From NCBI RefSeq assembly GCF_006970445.1, contig NZ_CP033877.1:4410750-4474749 (forward strand): a stretch of 64,000 nt of DNA, read 5' to 3'. The notes under the pieces were generated by a model. The model ran no database searches. It saw only the letters and a list, made by a program, of their open reading frames with translations, and was not told where the DNA came from. The position numbers and the translations under genes are program-made. Source of the stretch: Stenotrophomonas maltophilia. GTDB taxonomy: Bacteria > Pseudomonadota > Gammaproteobacteria > Xanthomonadales > Xanthomonadaceae. Of the stretch, positions 7,545-15,675 are shown one piece after another. Numbering within the stretch: position 1 is the stretch's first letter; every line of letters starts with the position of its first letter.

Positions 7545-10319
7545 TCAGTGCGCTTCGTCCCAGTTGTTGCCGATGCCCGTATCGACCACCAGCGGCACCC
7601 GCAGTTTGGCCGCTTGCGACATGCGCTCCACCACCTGCAAACGCAAGTCTTCAACGAAACTGCTTTCGGTTTCGAAGACCAGTTCATCGTGCACCTGCAG
7701 GATCATCCGTGCCGGTGCCCCGCTGTCGCGCAGCCACTGGTCCACATCCACCATCGCGCGCTTGATGATGTCGGCGGCGGTGCCCTGCATCGGCGCGTTG
7801 ATCGCCGCGCGCTCGGCACCTGCGCGCAGGCCCTGGTTGCGGGCGTGGATGTCGTTCAGGTACAGGCGGCGGCCGAACAGGGTTTCCACGTAACCCTGGT
7901 CACGGGCCTGCTGGCGCATCCGCTCCATGAAGTCGCGCACGCCCGGGTAGCGGCTGAAGTACAGCGCCACATAGTCCTGTGCCTGGCCACGGTCGATGCC
8001 CAGGTTGCGGGCCAGGCCGAAGGCGCTCATGCCGTACATCAGGCCGAAATTGATCGCCTTGGCGGCGCGGCGCTCGTTCGGGGTCACCTCCTCCAGCGTG
8101 CGCCCGAACACCTCGGCGGCGGTGGCACGGTGCACGTCGGCGCCCTGCTCGAAGGCACGCACCAGGCCCGGGTCTTCGGACAGGTGGGCCATGATCCGCA
8201 GCTCGATCTGCGAATAGTCGGCCGCCAGCAGCTGGAAGCCCTCCGGGGCGATGAACGCGCGGCGGATGCGGCGGCCGTCCTCGGTGCGGATCGGGATGTT
8301 CTGCAGGTTCGGGTCCGACGAGGACAGGCGGCCGGTGGCAGCACCGGACTGGTGGTAGCTGGTATGCACCCGGCCGGTGTCCGGGTTGACCATCTCCGGC
8401 AGCTTGTCGGTGTAGGTGCTGCGCAGCTTGGCCAGGCCCCGGTAGTCGAGGATCACCCGCGGCAGCTCGTGCTGGTCGGCAATCGCCTCCAGTGCTTCTT
8501 CATTGGTGCTGGGCTGGCCCTTCGGAGTCTTCACCACCGCCGGCAGCTTCAGCTCGTCGAACAGCACCGCCTGCAACTGCTTGGGCGAATCCAGGTTGAA
8601 GCTGCGACCGGCCAGCTCGGTGGCCTTCTGCTGCGCGGCCAGCATGCGCGAGGACAGGTCCTGGCTCTGCCGACGCAGTTCGTCAGTGTCGATCCGCACG
8701 CCGTTGGCTTCGATCGTGGTCAGCACCGGCACCAGCGGCATCTCGATGTCGCGGTACACGCTGTCCAGCGCCGGCTCGGCCAGCAGCTGCGGCTGCAGCG
8801 CGTGGTGCAGGCGCAGGGTGACGTCGGCGTCCTCGGCCGCATAGCGGCTGGCTTCGTCGATGCCCACCTGCGAGAACGGAATCTGCTTGGCACCCTTGCC
8901 GGCCACGTCCTCGAACTTGATGGTGCTGTAGCCCAGGTAGCGCAGGGCCAGCGAATCCATGTCGTGGCGGGTGGCGGTGGAGTTGAGCACGAAGCTCTCG
9001 AGCATGGTGTCGTCGTGGTAGCCCTGCACCTCCACGCCGTGGCGGCGCAGCACATGCAGGTCGTACTTGCCATGCTGGCCCAGCTTCTTCTTCGCCGGGT
9101 CCTGCAGCACCGGGCGCAGAGCATCGAGCACCTGCTGCATCGGCAGCTGGGCCGGCGCACCCGGGTAATCGTGGCCGACCGGAATGTAGGCCGCCTTGCC
9201 CGGCTCGACTGCCAGGCTGACGCCGACCAGGCGCGCGCGCATCGCGTCCAGCGCATCGGTTTCGGTATCGAAGCTGATCAGCTCGGCGTGCTGCAGGCGC
9301 TCGACCCAGGCCTGCAGCTGCTCGCTGGTCAGCACGGTCTCGTATTCACCCGGCGCGGCCAACGCCGGATCCAGCGTGCCCGCGGCGGGCGCCTCGGCGC
9401 TGCCACGGGCGAAGCCGGCGGCGGTGCCACGCAGGCTCGGGGTGGCTTCGCTGGCCGCTGCCGGTGCCGGCAGCGGTGCACCCAGTTCCTTCAGCGCCTG
9501 GGTGAAGCCATAACGCGTATACAGTTCGGTCAGCTCCGGCACGTCCTGATCGCGCAGGGCCAGCGTGGTCGGGCCGGCGTCCAGCTCCACGTCGGTGCGG
9601 ATGGTCACCAGCTCACGGTTCAGCGGCAGGCGCTCCAGCGCAGCGCGCAGGTTCTCGCCGATCTTGCCCTTCATGGTCGGCGCGGCCGCCATCACCCCGT
9701 CCAGGTGCTGGTACTCGGCCAGCCACTTGGCAGCGGTCTTCGGGCCGCACTTCTCCACGCCCGGCACGTTGTCGACGGTGTCGCCCATCAGCGCCAGCAG
9801 GTCGATGATCTGGTCGGCGCGCACGCCGAACTTGTCCATCACCGCCGCGTCCGAATCCATGCGGCTGCCGGTCATGGTGTTGACCAGCTCGATACCCGGG
9901 CGCACCAGCTGGGCGAAATCCTTGTCGCCGGTGGAAATGGTCACCTTCAGGTCCTGCGCCACGCCCTGCAGGGCCAGCGTGCCGATCACATCGTCGGCCT
10001 CCACGCCGGGAATGCGCAGGATGCTGATGCCCAGCGCTTCGACGATGCGGCACATCGGCTCGACCTGGCTGCGCAGCTCATCGGGCATCGGCGGGCGGTT
10101 GGCCTTGTACTGGTCGTACAGGTCGTCGCGGAAGGTCTTGCCCGGCGCATCGACCACGAACGCCACGTAGGCCGGGCGCTCCTTCAGCGTCGAACGCAGC
10201 ATGTTGACCACGCCGAACAGCGCGCCGGTGGGTTCACCCTGTGCATTGGACAGGGGCGGCAGCGCGTGGAACGCGCGGTACAGGTAACTGGACCCGTCGA
10301 TCAGGACTAATCTGCTCAT
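7545..10319 (-). CDS. polA: DNA polymerase I
   Basis: A 924-residue protein, close to the 928 of E. coli. Domains in order: 5'-3' exonuclease/flap endonuclease (residues about 1-290; LIDGSSYLYRAFHALPPL at the start, GVEADDVIGTLA, and the helix-hairpin-helix region VPGVEKCGPKTAAKW), 3'-5' exonuclease (about 330-520; ISFDTETDALD is Exo I), and the family A polymerase domain (about 540-924; motif A LAADYSQIELRIMAHLS, motif B RRAAKAINFGLMYGMSAFGL, motif C LQVHDELVFE). The proofreading aspartate and glutamate (DTE) are intact. It removes RNA primers and fills repair gaps. The sX13-like RNA lies on the same strand immediately downstream, the position Spot 42 has in E. coli. Confidence 0.97.
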   Translation of the reverse strand: MSRLVLIDGSSYLYRAFHALPPLSNAQGEPTGALFGVVNMLRSTLKERPAYVAFVVDAPGKTFRDDLYDQYKANRPPMPDELRSQVEPMCRIVEALGISILRIPGVEADDVIGTLALQGVAQDLKVTISTGDKDFAQLVRPGIELVNTMTGSRMDSDAAVMDKFGVRADQIIDLLALMGDTVDNVPGVEKCGPKTAAKWLAEYQHLDGVMAAAPTMKGKIGENLRAALERLPLNRELVTIRTDVELDAGPTTLALRDQDVPELTELYTRYGFTQALKELGAPLPAPAAASEATPSLRGTAAGFARGSAEAPAAGTLDPALAAPGEYETVLTSEQLQAWVERLQHAELISFDTETDALDAMRARLVGVSLAVEPGKAAYIPVGHDYPGAPAQLPMQQVLDALRPVLQDPAKKKLGQHGKYDLHVLRRHGVEVQGYHDDTMLESFVLNSTATRHDMDSLALRYLGYSTIKFEDVAGKGAKQIPFSQVGIDEASRYAAEDADVTLRLHHALQPQLLAEPALDSVYRDIEMPLVPVLTTIEANGVRIDTDELRRQSQDLSSRMLAAQQKATELAGRSFNLDSPKQLQAVLFDELKLPAVVKTPKGQPSTNEEALEAIADQHELPRVILDYRGLAKLRSTYTDKLPEMVNPDTGRVHTSYHQSGAATGRLSSSDPNLQNIPIRTEDGRRIRRAFIAPEGFQLLAADYSQIELRIMAHLSEDPGLVRAFEQGADVHRATAAEVFGRTLEEVTPNERRAAKAINFGLMYGMSAFGLARNLGIDRGQAQDYVALYFSRYPGVRDFMERMRQQARDQGYVETLFGRRLYLNDIHARNQGLRAGAERAAINAPMQGTAADIIKRAMVDVDQWLRDSGAPARMILQVHDELVFETESSFVEDLRLQVVERMSQAAKLRVPLVVDTGIGNNWDEAH

Positions 10320-10417
10320 GGGCCGATTCTACGCGCCCGTGCCTGCATCGCGGCGACACGGCAGGCACCCGGCGATGGGGCATAATCAGGGCTCTTACCA
10401 GGCAAAGGCTCCCGCCG

Positions 10418-10702
10418 ATGAAGACCCTGATGCTGGCTTCCCTGCTCCTGCTCGCTGGCTGCGCCAGCATGGGTGGCGCAGGCGCTCCCCCGGTGGACGT
10501 CAAGGGCGCGGATGTGTCCAAGCGCACCATGGACAACGGCGACACCATCGAGGAATACCGTGTGTCCGGCCAGCTGCGCATGGTCAAGGTGACCCCGTCG
10601 CGCGGTGCCCCGTTCTACATGTACGACAAGAACGGCGACGGCCGCATGGACAACGACAAGGACGGCGTGTCGCCGGTGTACTGGAAGCTGTACAGCTGGT
10701 GA
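10418..10702 (+). CDS. DUF2782 lipoprotein
   Basis: A 94-residue protein with a lipoprotein signal (MKTLMLASLLLLAGCA, lipobox LAGC) and a DUF2782-type mature domain: TIEEYRVSGQLRMVKVTPSRG, then PFYMYDKNGDG, ending VYWKLYSW. It should be lipid-anchored at a periplasmic face. DUF2782 proteins are found next to polA in many gammaproteobacteria, and the arrangement here (divergent from polA, about 100 bases apart) agrees. The acidic loop DKNGDGRMDNDKD looks like a calcium-binding loop; whether it binds metal is unknown. A CATAAT box about 35 bases before the start may be its -10. An in-frame ATG far upstream lies in the polA side and has no signal sequence. Confidence 0.85.
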   Translation: MKTLMLASLLLLAGCASMGGAGAPPVDVKGADVSKRTMDNGDTIEEYRVSGQLRMVKVTPSRGAPFYMYDKNGDGRMDNDKDGVSPVYWKLYSW

Positions 10703-10709
10703 TGTGACC

Positions 10710-10748
10710 GGGGTCGGATCCCTTTCCACAGGAAACGGCTCTGACCCC
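10710..10748. repeat. GGGGTC-type inverted repeat, copy 2
   Basis: GGGGTCGGATCCCTTTCC, ACA, then GGAAACGGCTCTGACCCC: arms are complementary with a few mismatches. It begins a few bases after the stop of the DUF2782 lipoprotein gene, where it could act as a transcript-end hairpin. Confidence 0.8.
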
Positions 10749-10770
10749 CTCAAGGCGATCGGCACGGCCC

Positions 10771-10829
10771 ATCCACGCATGGCGTGGATCTACCGGGACA
10801 ACGAACGTGGATCCACGCCATGCGTGGAT
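10771..10829. repeat. SMAG-type palindromes, ATCCACGC subtype
   Basis: Two palindromes: ATCCACGCATGGCGTGGAT followed by CTAC, and ATCCACGCCATGCGTGGAT. The first is a GTAG element in reverse orientation; the second has lost a recognisable GTAG head. They separate the lipoprotein gene from the convergent universal stress gene. Confidence 0.8.
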
Positions 10830-10850
10830 ATGGCCTTCCCGCCCCCCCAC

Positions 10851-10886
10851 AAAAAACAACGCCGGCGCGCATCCTGCGGCCGGCGT
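10851..10886 (-). terminator. Rho-independent terminator of the usp gene
   Basis: Read on the minus strand: ACGCCGGC, a 12-base loop, GCCGGCGT, then TGTTTTTT. Eight perfect base pairs rich in G/C followed by a U-tract, starting about 40 bases after the universal stress protein stop. Confidence 0.85.
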
Positions 10887-10927
10887 CGGGTCCCCTCCCC
10901 GGGAACGCTTGAATCAGTGGGTGTGGA

Positions 10928-11374
10928 TCAGCGGATGACCAGTACCGGCAGGGTGCTGCGCGCCAGCACTTCGGCGGTCTGGCTGCCCAGCAGCACGCGG
11001 GTCACGCCACGGCGGCCGTGCGAGGTCATCACGATCAGGTCGCTGTTGCGCTCCCCTGCTGTCTCGATGATGCCGTCGGCGGCGTAGCGGTCCAGCACAT
11101 GCACAGGGTTGGCGGTGATGCCCTGCTCGGCCGCCTTGGCCAACGCCGGCTGCAGCACCTTCTGTGCACCTTCCTCGCGGTCGGCCTTGTACTCGGGGCT
11201 GTTCATGTAGCCCACGCTCCAGCCCATGGCGTCGTACATGCCGACGGCCCACGGCTCGGAAACCGTCACGATATCGACCTCGGCATTGAGGTCCTTGGCC
11301 AGCTCCAGGCCCTTGGCCAGGCCCTTGTCGGCCAGCTCGGACCCGTCGGTGGCAATCAGGATGCGCTTGTACAT
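10928..11374 (-). CDS. Universal stress protein (UspA family)
   Basis: A 148-residue single Usp domain. It opens with MYKRILIATDGSELA, the usual first strand and ATP-contacting Asp, and near the end has SHGRRG-x6-GSQTAEVLARSTLPVLVI, the nucleotide-binding glycine motif typical of ATP-binding Usp proteins (the first Gly of the classical G-2X-G is replaced here). I start at the ATG preceded by GGAG; an upstream in-frame start adds 14 residues not seen in the family. Usp proteins are cytosolic and respond to stress or growth arrest; the exact role is not readable. A clear terminator follows. Confidence 0.92.
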   Translation of the reverse strand: MYKRILIATDGSELADKGLAKGLELAKDLNAEVDIVTVSEPWAVGMYDAMGWSVGYMNSPEYKADREEGAQKVLQPALAKAAEQGITANPVHVLDRYAADGIIETAGERNSDLIVMTSHGRRGVTRVLLGSQTAEVLARSTLPVLVIR

Positions 11375-11557
11375 GGTGGGGCTCCGTGGCGGTCTGCCAG
11401 ATGGGAACAACACCATTGCACACCGGATGTGCAGGCCGCGCCTTGAGCAGGATCAATCCGGCGCCGTGCAGCGGCCTGTGCGCACCGCCAGCTTGCGTAC
11501 CCACTGACCGCGGCGCATGCTGACCAAGCGGTATCGGGCCGCCCCGGGAGAACGTTG

Positions 11558-11704
11558 ATGCAGGACAGCAAGCCGACATCACAAAGCACCCTCAGGATCA
11601 TCCTGTGGAGCCTCGCCGCCACCTTCGCCCTGTTCTGCGGCGGCTATTACCTGGGCAAGGATCTTGCCCAGCGCGACAACGCCCGGCAGTCAGCCGGCCG
11701 ATAA
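11558..11704 (+). CDS. Small single-span membrane protein (48 residues)
   Basis: A short open frame starting MQDSKPTSQSTLRIILW and ending DNARQSAGR. It has one hydrophobic helix (about residues 13-33, IILWSLAATFALFCGGYYLG) between a polar N-terminus and a charged C-terminus. GGGAG lies at good distance from the ATG. It occupies the gap between the divergent-facing usp gene and a SMAG palindrome and has no competing gene on the other strand. I do not know a family. The ribosome-binding site and the clean helix make it plausible, but no homology can be checked here. Confidence 0.6.
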   Translation: MQDSKPTSQSTLRIILWSLAATFALFCGGYYLGKDLAQRDNARQSAGR

Positions 11705-11713
11705 CCTGCTTCT

Positions 11714-11738
11714 GTAGAGCCGAGCCCATGCTCGGCTC
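11714..11738. repeat. SMAG palindrome, GAGCCGAGC subtype
   Basis: GTAGAGCCGAGC, CCAT, GCTCGGCTC: one GTAG-headed palindrome placed ten bases after the small membrane protein's stop. Confidence 0.85.
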
Positions 11739-11752
11739 CACAGTTGAACGTC

Positions 11753-12307
11753 TCAGGCGATCTGCACCACGCGTGCGTTCTGGCACAGCGGATAGCTGCC
11801 CACGAATTCGGCAATCGCATCACGCATCGCTTCGAACGATTCGCCGTACATGTACAGCGCGGTCTCGGTCGGGCCCTGCCACCAGCTGCAGATCTCGCCC
11901 AGGCCGTCGATGTTCTCGGACAGCTGCTCGAACACGTGGTTGGAATCGCACTGCTCGTAGACTTCGTCCGGCAGGTTCAGGCCATCCAGGTAGATGCCCA
12001 GGCCTTCGGTCACGCCGAAGGCGCGATCAACCTCGTCCGCACGCTGCACCTGCGAACCCTTCGGCGCACCCAGCTGTTCCAGCAGGTCGATCAGCTTCGG
12101 CACGCCATCGGCATCGACCAGCGCCACTTCGATATCGCCGTACTCGACCTCGCCCAGGTCGGAGATCGCGGTACCGCCGCCGACGATCTCGCCGATCTCG
12201 GCGGCCTGCATCAATGCGTCGAGCGGATCCTCGAACAGTTCGTGGCGATGCTCCGGCTGCAGCCGGGCGTTCAACTTCACGGTGACGTGCAGCGTGGGTT
12301 CGGTCAT
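11753..12307 (-). CDS. Conserved hypothetical acidic protein
   Basis: A 184-residue, strongly acidic, soluble protein without a signal peptide or membrane span. The sequence begins MTEPTLHVTVKLNARLQPEH and contains an EIGEIVGGGTAISDLGEVEYGDIEVAL segment, which resembles a two-strand regulatory or immunity-like fold seen in short conserved proteins, and ends with SYPLCQNARVVQIA. I do not recognise a characterised family. It stands alone between SMAG palindromes on either side. Codon use matches the core genome. Confidence 0.75.
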   Translation of the reverse strand: MTEPTLHVTVKLNARLQPEHRHELFEDPLDALMQAAEIGEIVGGGTAISDLGEVEYGDIEVALVDADGVPKLIDLLEQLGAPKGSQVQRADEVDRAFGVTEGLGIYLDGLNLPDEVYEQCDSNHVFEQLSENIDGLGEICSWWQGPTETALYMYGESFEAMRDAIAEFVGSYPLCQNARVVQIA

Positions 12308-12339
12308 GGGGGCGTTCCTGGAAGATGTCAGGCCCCATT

Positions 12340-12383
12340 GTAGAGTCGAAGGTAGCGGCAGGAGCCGCTGCCCTCGGCTCTAC
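12340..12383. repeat. Imperfect GTAG...CTAC inverted repeat
   Basis: A 44-base element beginning GTAGAGTCGAAGG and ending CCCTCGGCTCTAC, with an inner AGCGGC/GCCGCT stem. It has GTAG heads at both ends and partly degenerate arms. It lies between the start of the acidic hypothetical gene and the end of the phosphatase-like gene. Confidence 0.75.
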
Positions 12384-12392
12384 AACAGCCTG

Positions 12393-12719
12393 TCAACGCA
12401 GGAACGGCGTGACCTTGCGCTTCAGCAACTCCACCAGCACCGGGTCCATGTAGTCGTAGTCGTCCGGGATATCCAGGACGATCACCCGCTTGCCCTTCAG
12501 CCATGCCTTGTAGCGGCTGGACAGCCGGTTGCGGTGGGCGCGCTCCATCACGAACACGATATCGGCCCACTGCAGCAGCTCGGGGCTGAGCACTTCCTCG
12601 GCATCGGCCAGCAGCCCGGCCGAGGCGGTCTCGATGCCTGGCCAATCGGCGAACACCTGCTCGGCGGTGGGGCTGCGCAGGCGGTTCTGGCTGCAGAGGA
12701 AGAGCACGTTGCGGGTCAT
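12393..12719 (-). CDS. Low-molecular-weight protein tyrosine phosphatase-like protein
   Basis: A 108-residue protein, shorter than true LMW-PTPs (about 150). The N-terminus has the P-loop LFLCSQNRLRSPT, matching C-x5-R-S, so the catalytic cysteine and arginine are present. Later DIPDDYDYMDP supplies acidic residues where LMW-PTPs carry their general acid. It ends with RKVTPFLR. This corresponds to the short COG4551-type group; a protein phosphatase activity is suggested but its substrate is not known. An inverted repeat of the GGGGTC type lies directly upstream of the start codon. Confidence 0.8.
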   Translation of the reverse strand: MTRNVLFLCSQNRLRSPTAEQVFADWPGIETASAGLLADAEEVLSPELLQWADIVFVMERAHRNRLSSRYKAWLKGKRVIVLDIPDDYDYMDPVLVELLKRKVTPFLR

Positions 12720-12734
12720 GCCCGCAGCCTAATG

Positions 12735-12775
12735 GGGGTCAGATCCCTTTTCCAACGGGAAAGGGCTCTGACCCC
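12735..12775. repeat. GGGGTC-type inverted repeat, copy 3
   Basis: GGGGTCAGATCCCTTTTCC, AAC, then GGGAAAGGGCTCTGACCCC. It sits 16 bases upstream of the phosphatase-like gene's start and downstream of the DUF695 gene, so on the minus strand it would be transcribed between them. Confidence 0.85.
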
Positions 12776-12826
12776 ACGGAGTACTTCGGCGAATCGGCAT
12801 AACTCTCTCGCTTGCTGCCCCGCCTT

Positions 12827-13294
12827 TTAGAGGCAATCCTCCGGGACGATGTCCTGAAAAAAGTGGCTCCACCCAGGATCGAACCAGATGTCCGGTGTGG
12901 ATGCCTCATTTGAATGATTGATGGCAATCGTGCTGAAGCGCTGGACAAACTGCTCGGAATTCTTCGCATAGAAGACCCACTTGCGAACACCGGCGTTTGT
13001 GATGACTGCAACAAGCACGCCGAGGACGTCGCGCTCCACCTCATCGACCAAGGCAGCCTCGAAGTTGTTCATGGCTATCAATTCATCCGGTGATGGCATG
13101 CCGCTCGGGTGCTCGGAGTAGCTCCATTGGGCGATGATGAGATGCGGATGATTGGATAGATCTACATTACGGGTGAGCTGCGATCTATAGCGAATGAGAA
13201 GCGGTGTACCCATGTACTCACCCTCACCCCCATTCCATGCATCGCATTCAGTAAGAAGGCGAGTATCCATATGCCTATGGTTATTCAAAGTCAT
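12827..13294 (-). CDS. DUF695 domain protein
   Basis: A 155-residue soluble protein. Features seen: LLIRYRSQL, HPHLIIAQWSYSEHPSGMPS, ALVDEVERDVLGVLVAVITNAGVRKWVFYAKN and a C-terminal IWFDPGWSHFF. The order and the RKWVFY(A/T)K signature match DUF695, a family of unknown function often found near toxin-immunity loci. Base composition is clearly more A+T-rich than neighbouring genes (codons such as TTA, ATA, AAT are common), which points to transfer. Two start codons eight residues apart are possible; I give the longer. Not obviously in an operon. Confidence 0.75.
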   Translation of the reverse strand: MTLNNHRHMDTRLLTECDAWNGGEGEYMGTPLLIRYRSQLTRNVDLSNHPHLIIAQWSYSEHPSGMPSPDELIAMNNFEAALVDEVERDVLGVLVAVITNAGVRKWVFYAKNSEQFVQRFSTIAINHSNEASTPDIWFDPGWSHFFQDIVPEDCL

Positions 13295-13427
13295 GGCGAG
13301 TACTCGCTCAGAGTGGCTGGTGGACCCTCAAAGCTATCGCTGCAGATCATCAGAAACCATAAGAATCATTGCAAAAAATCACGGAGAGCCGTTTCTGCCA
13401 CAGAGAAAAGTCCGCCGTGAACAACCG

Positions 13428-13463
13428 GGGGCAGAGCCCTCCCTGCAGGAGGGATCCGACCCC
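13428..13463. repeat. GGGGTC-type inverted repeat, copy 4 (variant)
   Basis: GGGGCAGAGCCCTCC, CTGCA, GGAGGGATCCGACCCC. Arms pair except for the TC missing from the left head. It lies immediately downstream of uvrD. Between 13295 and this element, about 130 bases of A+T-richer DNA show no further gene. Confidence 0.7.
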
Positions 13464-13473
13464 TCGACGGTGA

Positions 13474-15666
13474 TCAGATCACCGTCAGGTTGGCGTAGGC
13501 CATCACCAGCCACTTGCTGCCGGCGTCGGCGAACTCGACCTGCACGCGGGCGTGGGCGCCGTTGCCTTCGTAGTCGGTCACCATGCCTTCGCCGAACTTG
13601 GGATGGGTAACCAGCGCGCCGAGCTTGATCGGCGGTGCCTCGATCGAGGCATGGCCCATCACCCGGCTGGCGCCCATCGAGGCCGGCCGCGAGACCTGCA
13701 CCTTCGGGCGGACTTCGTGCAGCAGCTCGCGCGGGATCTCGCGCAGGAAGCGCGACGGCAGGCTGTAGTTGTCCTGGCCATGGATGCGGCGCGATTCGGC
13801 ATAGCTCAGCACCAGCTTCTGGCGCGCGCGGGTGATGCCGACGTAGGCCAGGCGGCGCTCTTCTTCCAGCCGCCCGCTTTCCTCCAGCGAACGTGCGCTG
13901 GGGAACAGGCCTTCTTCCAGGCCGGCCAGGAACACCAGCGGGAATTCCAGGCCCTTGGCCGAGTGCAGGGTCATCAGCTGCACGCCGTCCTCGCCCGCCT
14001 GCGCCTGGCCTTCACCGGCCTCCAGCGCGGCATAGGCCAGGAACGCGACCAGCTCGTCCATGTCCTCGCCCACTTCCTCGATGTCGTCGGCGCGGCGCAC
14101 GAAGCGCGAGGCCACCGAGACCAGTTCGTCGAGGTTATCGGTACGCGATTCCGAGTCCAGCGCGTTGCGGCTTTCCTTGCTCCAGTGCTCGCGCAGCTGC
14201 GAGCGGGCCAGCACGTGGTCCACGCGCTCGGCCAGGGTCATGTGCAGAGTCTGCGCCTGCAGCTCGTTGACCAGCACCAGGAAGCCGGCCAGCGCATTGC
14301 GCGCACGTGCGGCTAGCGCGCTGCCCTGGGTGACCAGCATGGTCGCTTCCCACAGCGAGATGCCCTGCGCTCGCGCCTCGCGGCGCACTTCGTCCAGCGT
14401 GCGGTCACCGATGCCACGGGTGGGCGTGTTGACCGCGCGCTCGAACGCCGCGTCATCGTTGCGGTTGGACAGCAGGCGCAGGTAGGCCAGCGCGTCCTTG
14501 ATTTCGGCACGCTCGAAGAAGCGCATGCCGCCGTACACGCGGTACGGCACCTGTTCGCTCAGCAGCGCCTCTTCCAGCGCGCGCGACTGCGCGTTGCTGC
14601 GGTAGAGCACGGCCACTTCGGTATAGCTGCCACCGTCACGCACCCACTGGCGGGCACGCTCGACGATGTAGCGCGCCTCGTCCATCTCGTTGTACGCGGC
14701 GTACAGGTCGATCGGCTCGCCGTCGCCGCTGTCGGTCCACAGCTGCTTGCCGATGCGATCCGGGTTGTGCGCGATCACCGCATTGGCAGCGCCGAGGATG
14801 TTGGCGGTGGAGCGGTAGTTCTGCTCCAGGCGGATGGTCTGCGCGCCCGGGAAGTCGCGCAGGAAGCCCTGCACGTTCTCGACCTTGGCACCGCGCCAAC
14901 CGTAGATGGCCTGGTCATCGTCGCCGACCACGAACACGTGGCCGGAATCGCCGGCCAGCACGCGCACGAAGGCGTACTGGATGGCGTTGGTGTCCTGGAA
15001 CTCGTCCACCAGGATTTCGCGGAAGCGCGCGCGGTAGTGCGCCAGCAGGGCCGGGTTGTCGCGCAGCAGTTCGTGCGCGCGCAGCAGCAGTTCGGCGAAG
15101 TCGACCAGGCCGGCGCGGTCGCAGCGCGCCTGGTACTCGATGTAGGCCTGGCGCATGGTTTCCAGCCACGCGTCGTGCGGTTCGGGCTGGATGTGCTGTG
15201 GGCGGCGGCCTTCGTCCTTCTGCGCGTTGATCCACCACGCGATCTGCTTGGCCGGGTACTTGCCGTCGTCCAGTTCCAGCGCCTGCACCACGCGCTTGAC
15301 CAGCCGCAGCTGGTCGTCCGAGTCCATCACCTGGAAGCCTTCAGGCAGCTTCGCGTCCTGCCAGTGCAGGCGCAGCAGGCGGTTGGCCAGGCCGTGGAAG
15401 GTACCGATCCACATGCCACGGCTGCCATTGGGCAGCTGTGCGTCGATGCGGTGGCGCATTTCGCCGGCCGCCTTGTTGGTGAAGGTCACCGCGAAAATGC
15501 CGTGGGTCGGCACGCCATCGACTTCATGCAGCCAGGCGATGCGGTGGGTGAGTACGCGGGTCTTGCCGGAACCGGCACCGGCCAGCACCAGGTGGTGGCC
15601 GGGGGGAGCGGAGACGGCTTCGCGCTGGGCCGGGTTCAGGCCATCAAGCAGGTGGGAGACATCCAT
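13474..15666 (-). CDS. uvrD: DNA helicase II
   Basis: A 730-residue SF1A helicase (E. coli UvrD has 720). It unwinds DNA 3'-5' in nucleotide excision and mismatch repair. Seen in order: Q-motif region LNPAQREAV, Walker A GAGSGKT (residues 30-36), motif Ia FTNKAA, motif II VDEFQDTN, motif III VVGDDDQAIYGWRGA, motif IV QNYRSTANIL, motif V TLHSAKGLEFP and motif VI YVGITRA. The C-terminal tail ends with the UvrD-type small domain (LGALVTHPKFGEGMVTDYEG...). The stop codon lies inside a perfect-arm hairpin (GACGGTGAT / ATCACCGTC) with no U-tract. Confidence 0.97.
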   Translation of the reverse strand: MDVSHLLDGLNPAQREAVSAPPGHHLVLAGAGSGKTRVLTHRIAWLHEVDGVPTHGIFAVTFTNKAAGEMRHRIDAQLPNGSRGMWIGTFHGLANRLLRLHWQDAKLPEGFQVMDSDDQLRLVKRVVQALELDDGKYPAKQIAWWINAQKDEGRRPQHIQPEPHDAWLETMRQAYIEYQARCDRAGLVDFAELLLRAHELLRDNPALLAHYRARFREILVDEFQDTNAIQYAFVRVLAGDSGHVFVVGDDDQAIYGWRGAKVENVQGFLRDFPGAQTIRLEQNYRSTANILGAANAVIAHNPDRIGKQLWTDSGDGEPIDLYAAYNEMDEARYIVERARQWVRDGGSYTEVAVLYRSNAQSRALEEALLSEQVPYRVYGGMRFFERAEIKDALAYLRLLSNRNDDAAFERAVNTPTRGIGDRTLDEVRREARAQGISLWEATMLVTQGSALAARARNALAGFLVLVNELQAQTLHMTLAERVDHVLARSQLREHWSKESRNALDSESRTDNLDELVSVASRFVRRADDIEEVGEDMDELVAFLAYAALEAGEGQAQAGEDGVQLMTLHSAKGLEFPLVFLAGLEEGLFPSARSLEESGRLEEERRLAYVGITRARQKLVLSYAESRRIHGQDNYSLPSRFLREIPRELLHEVRPKVQVSRPASMGASRVMGHASIEAPPIKLGALVTHPKFGEGMVTDYEGNGAHARVQVEFADAGSKWLVMAYANLTVI

Positions 15667-15675
15667 GCCCCCATT

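Noticed and set aside
7539..10310. A 923-codon open frame on the strand opposite polA
   Set aside because: It is the mirror of the high-GC polA gene; the composition (H, Q, R, V rich) and lack of domains show it is a shadow frame.
10619..10660. A true EF-hand calcium site in the DUF2782 lipoprotein
   Set aside because: DKNGDGRMDNDKD resembles the loop, but the flanking helices of an EF-hand are missing, so I only mention the resemblance.
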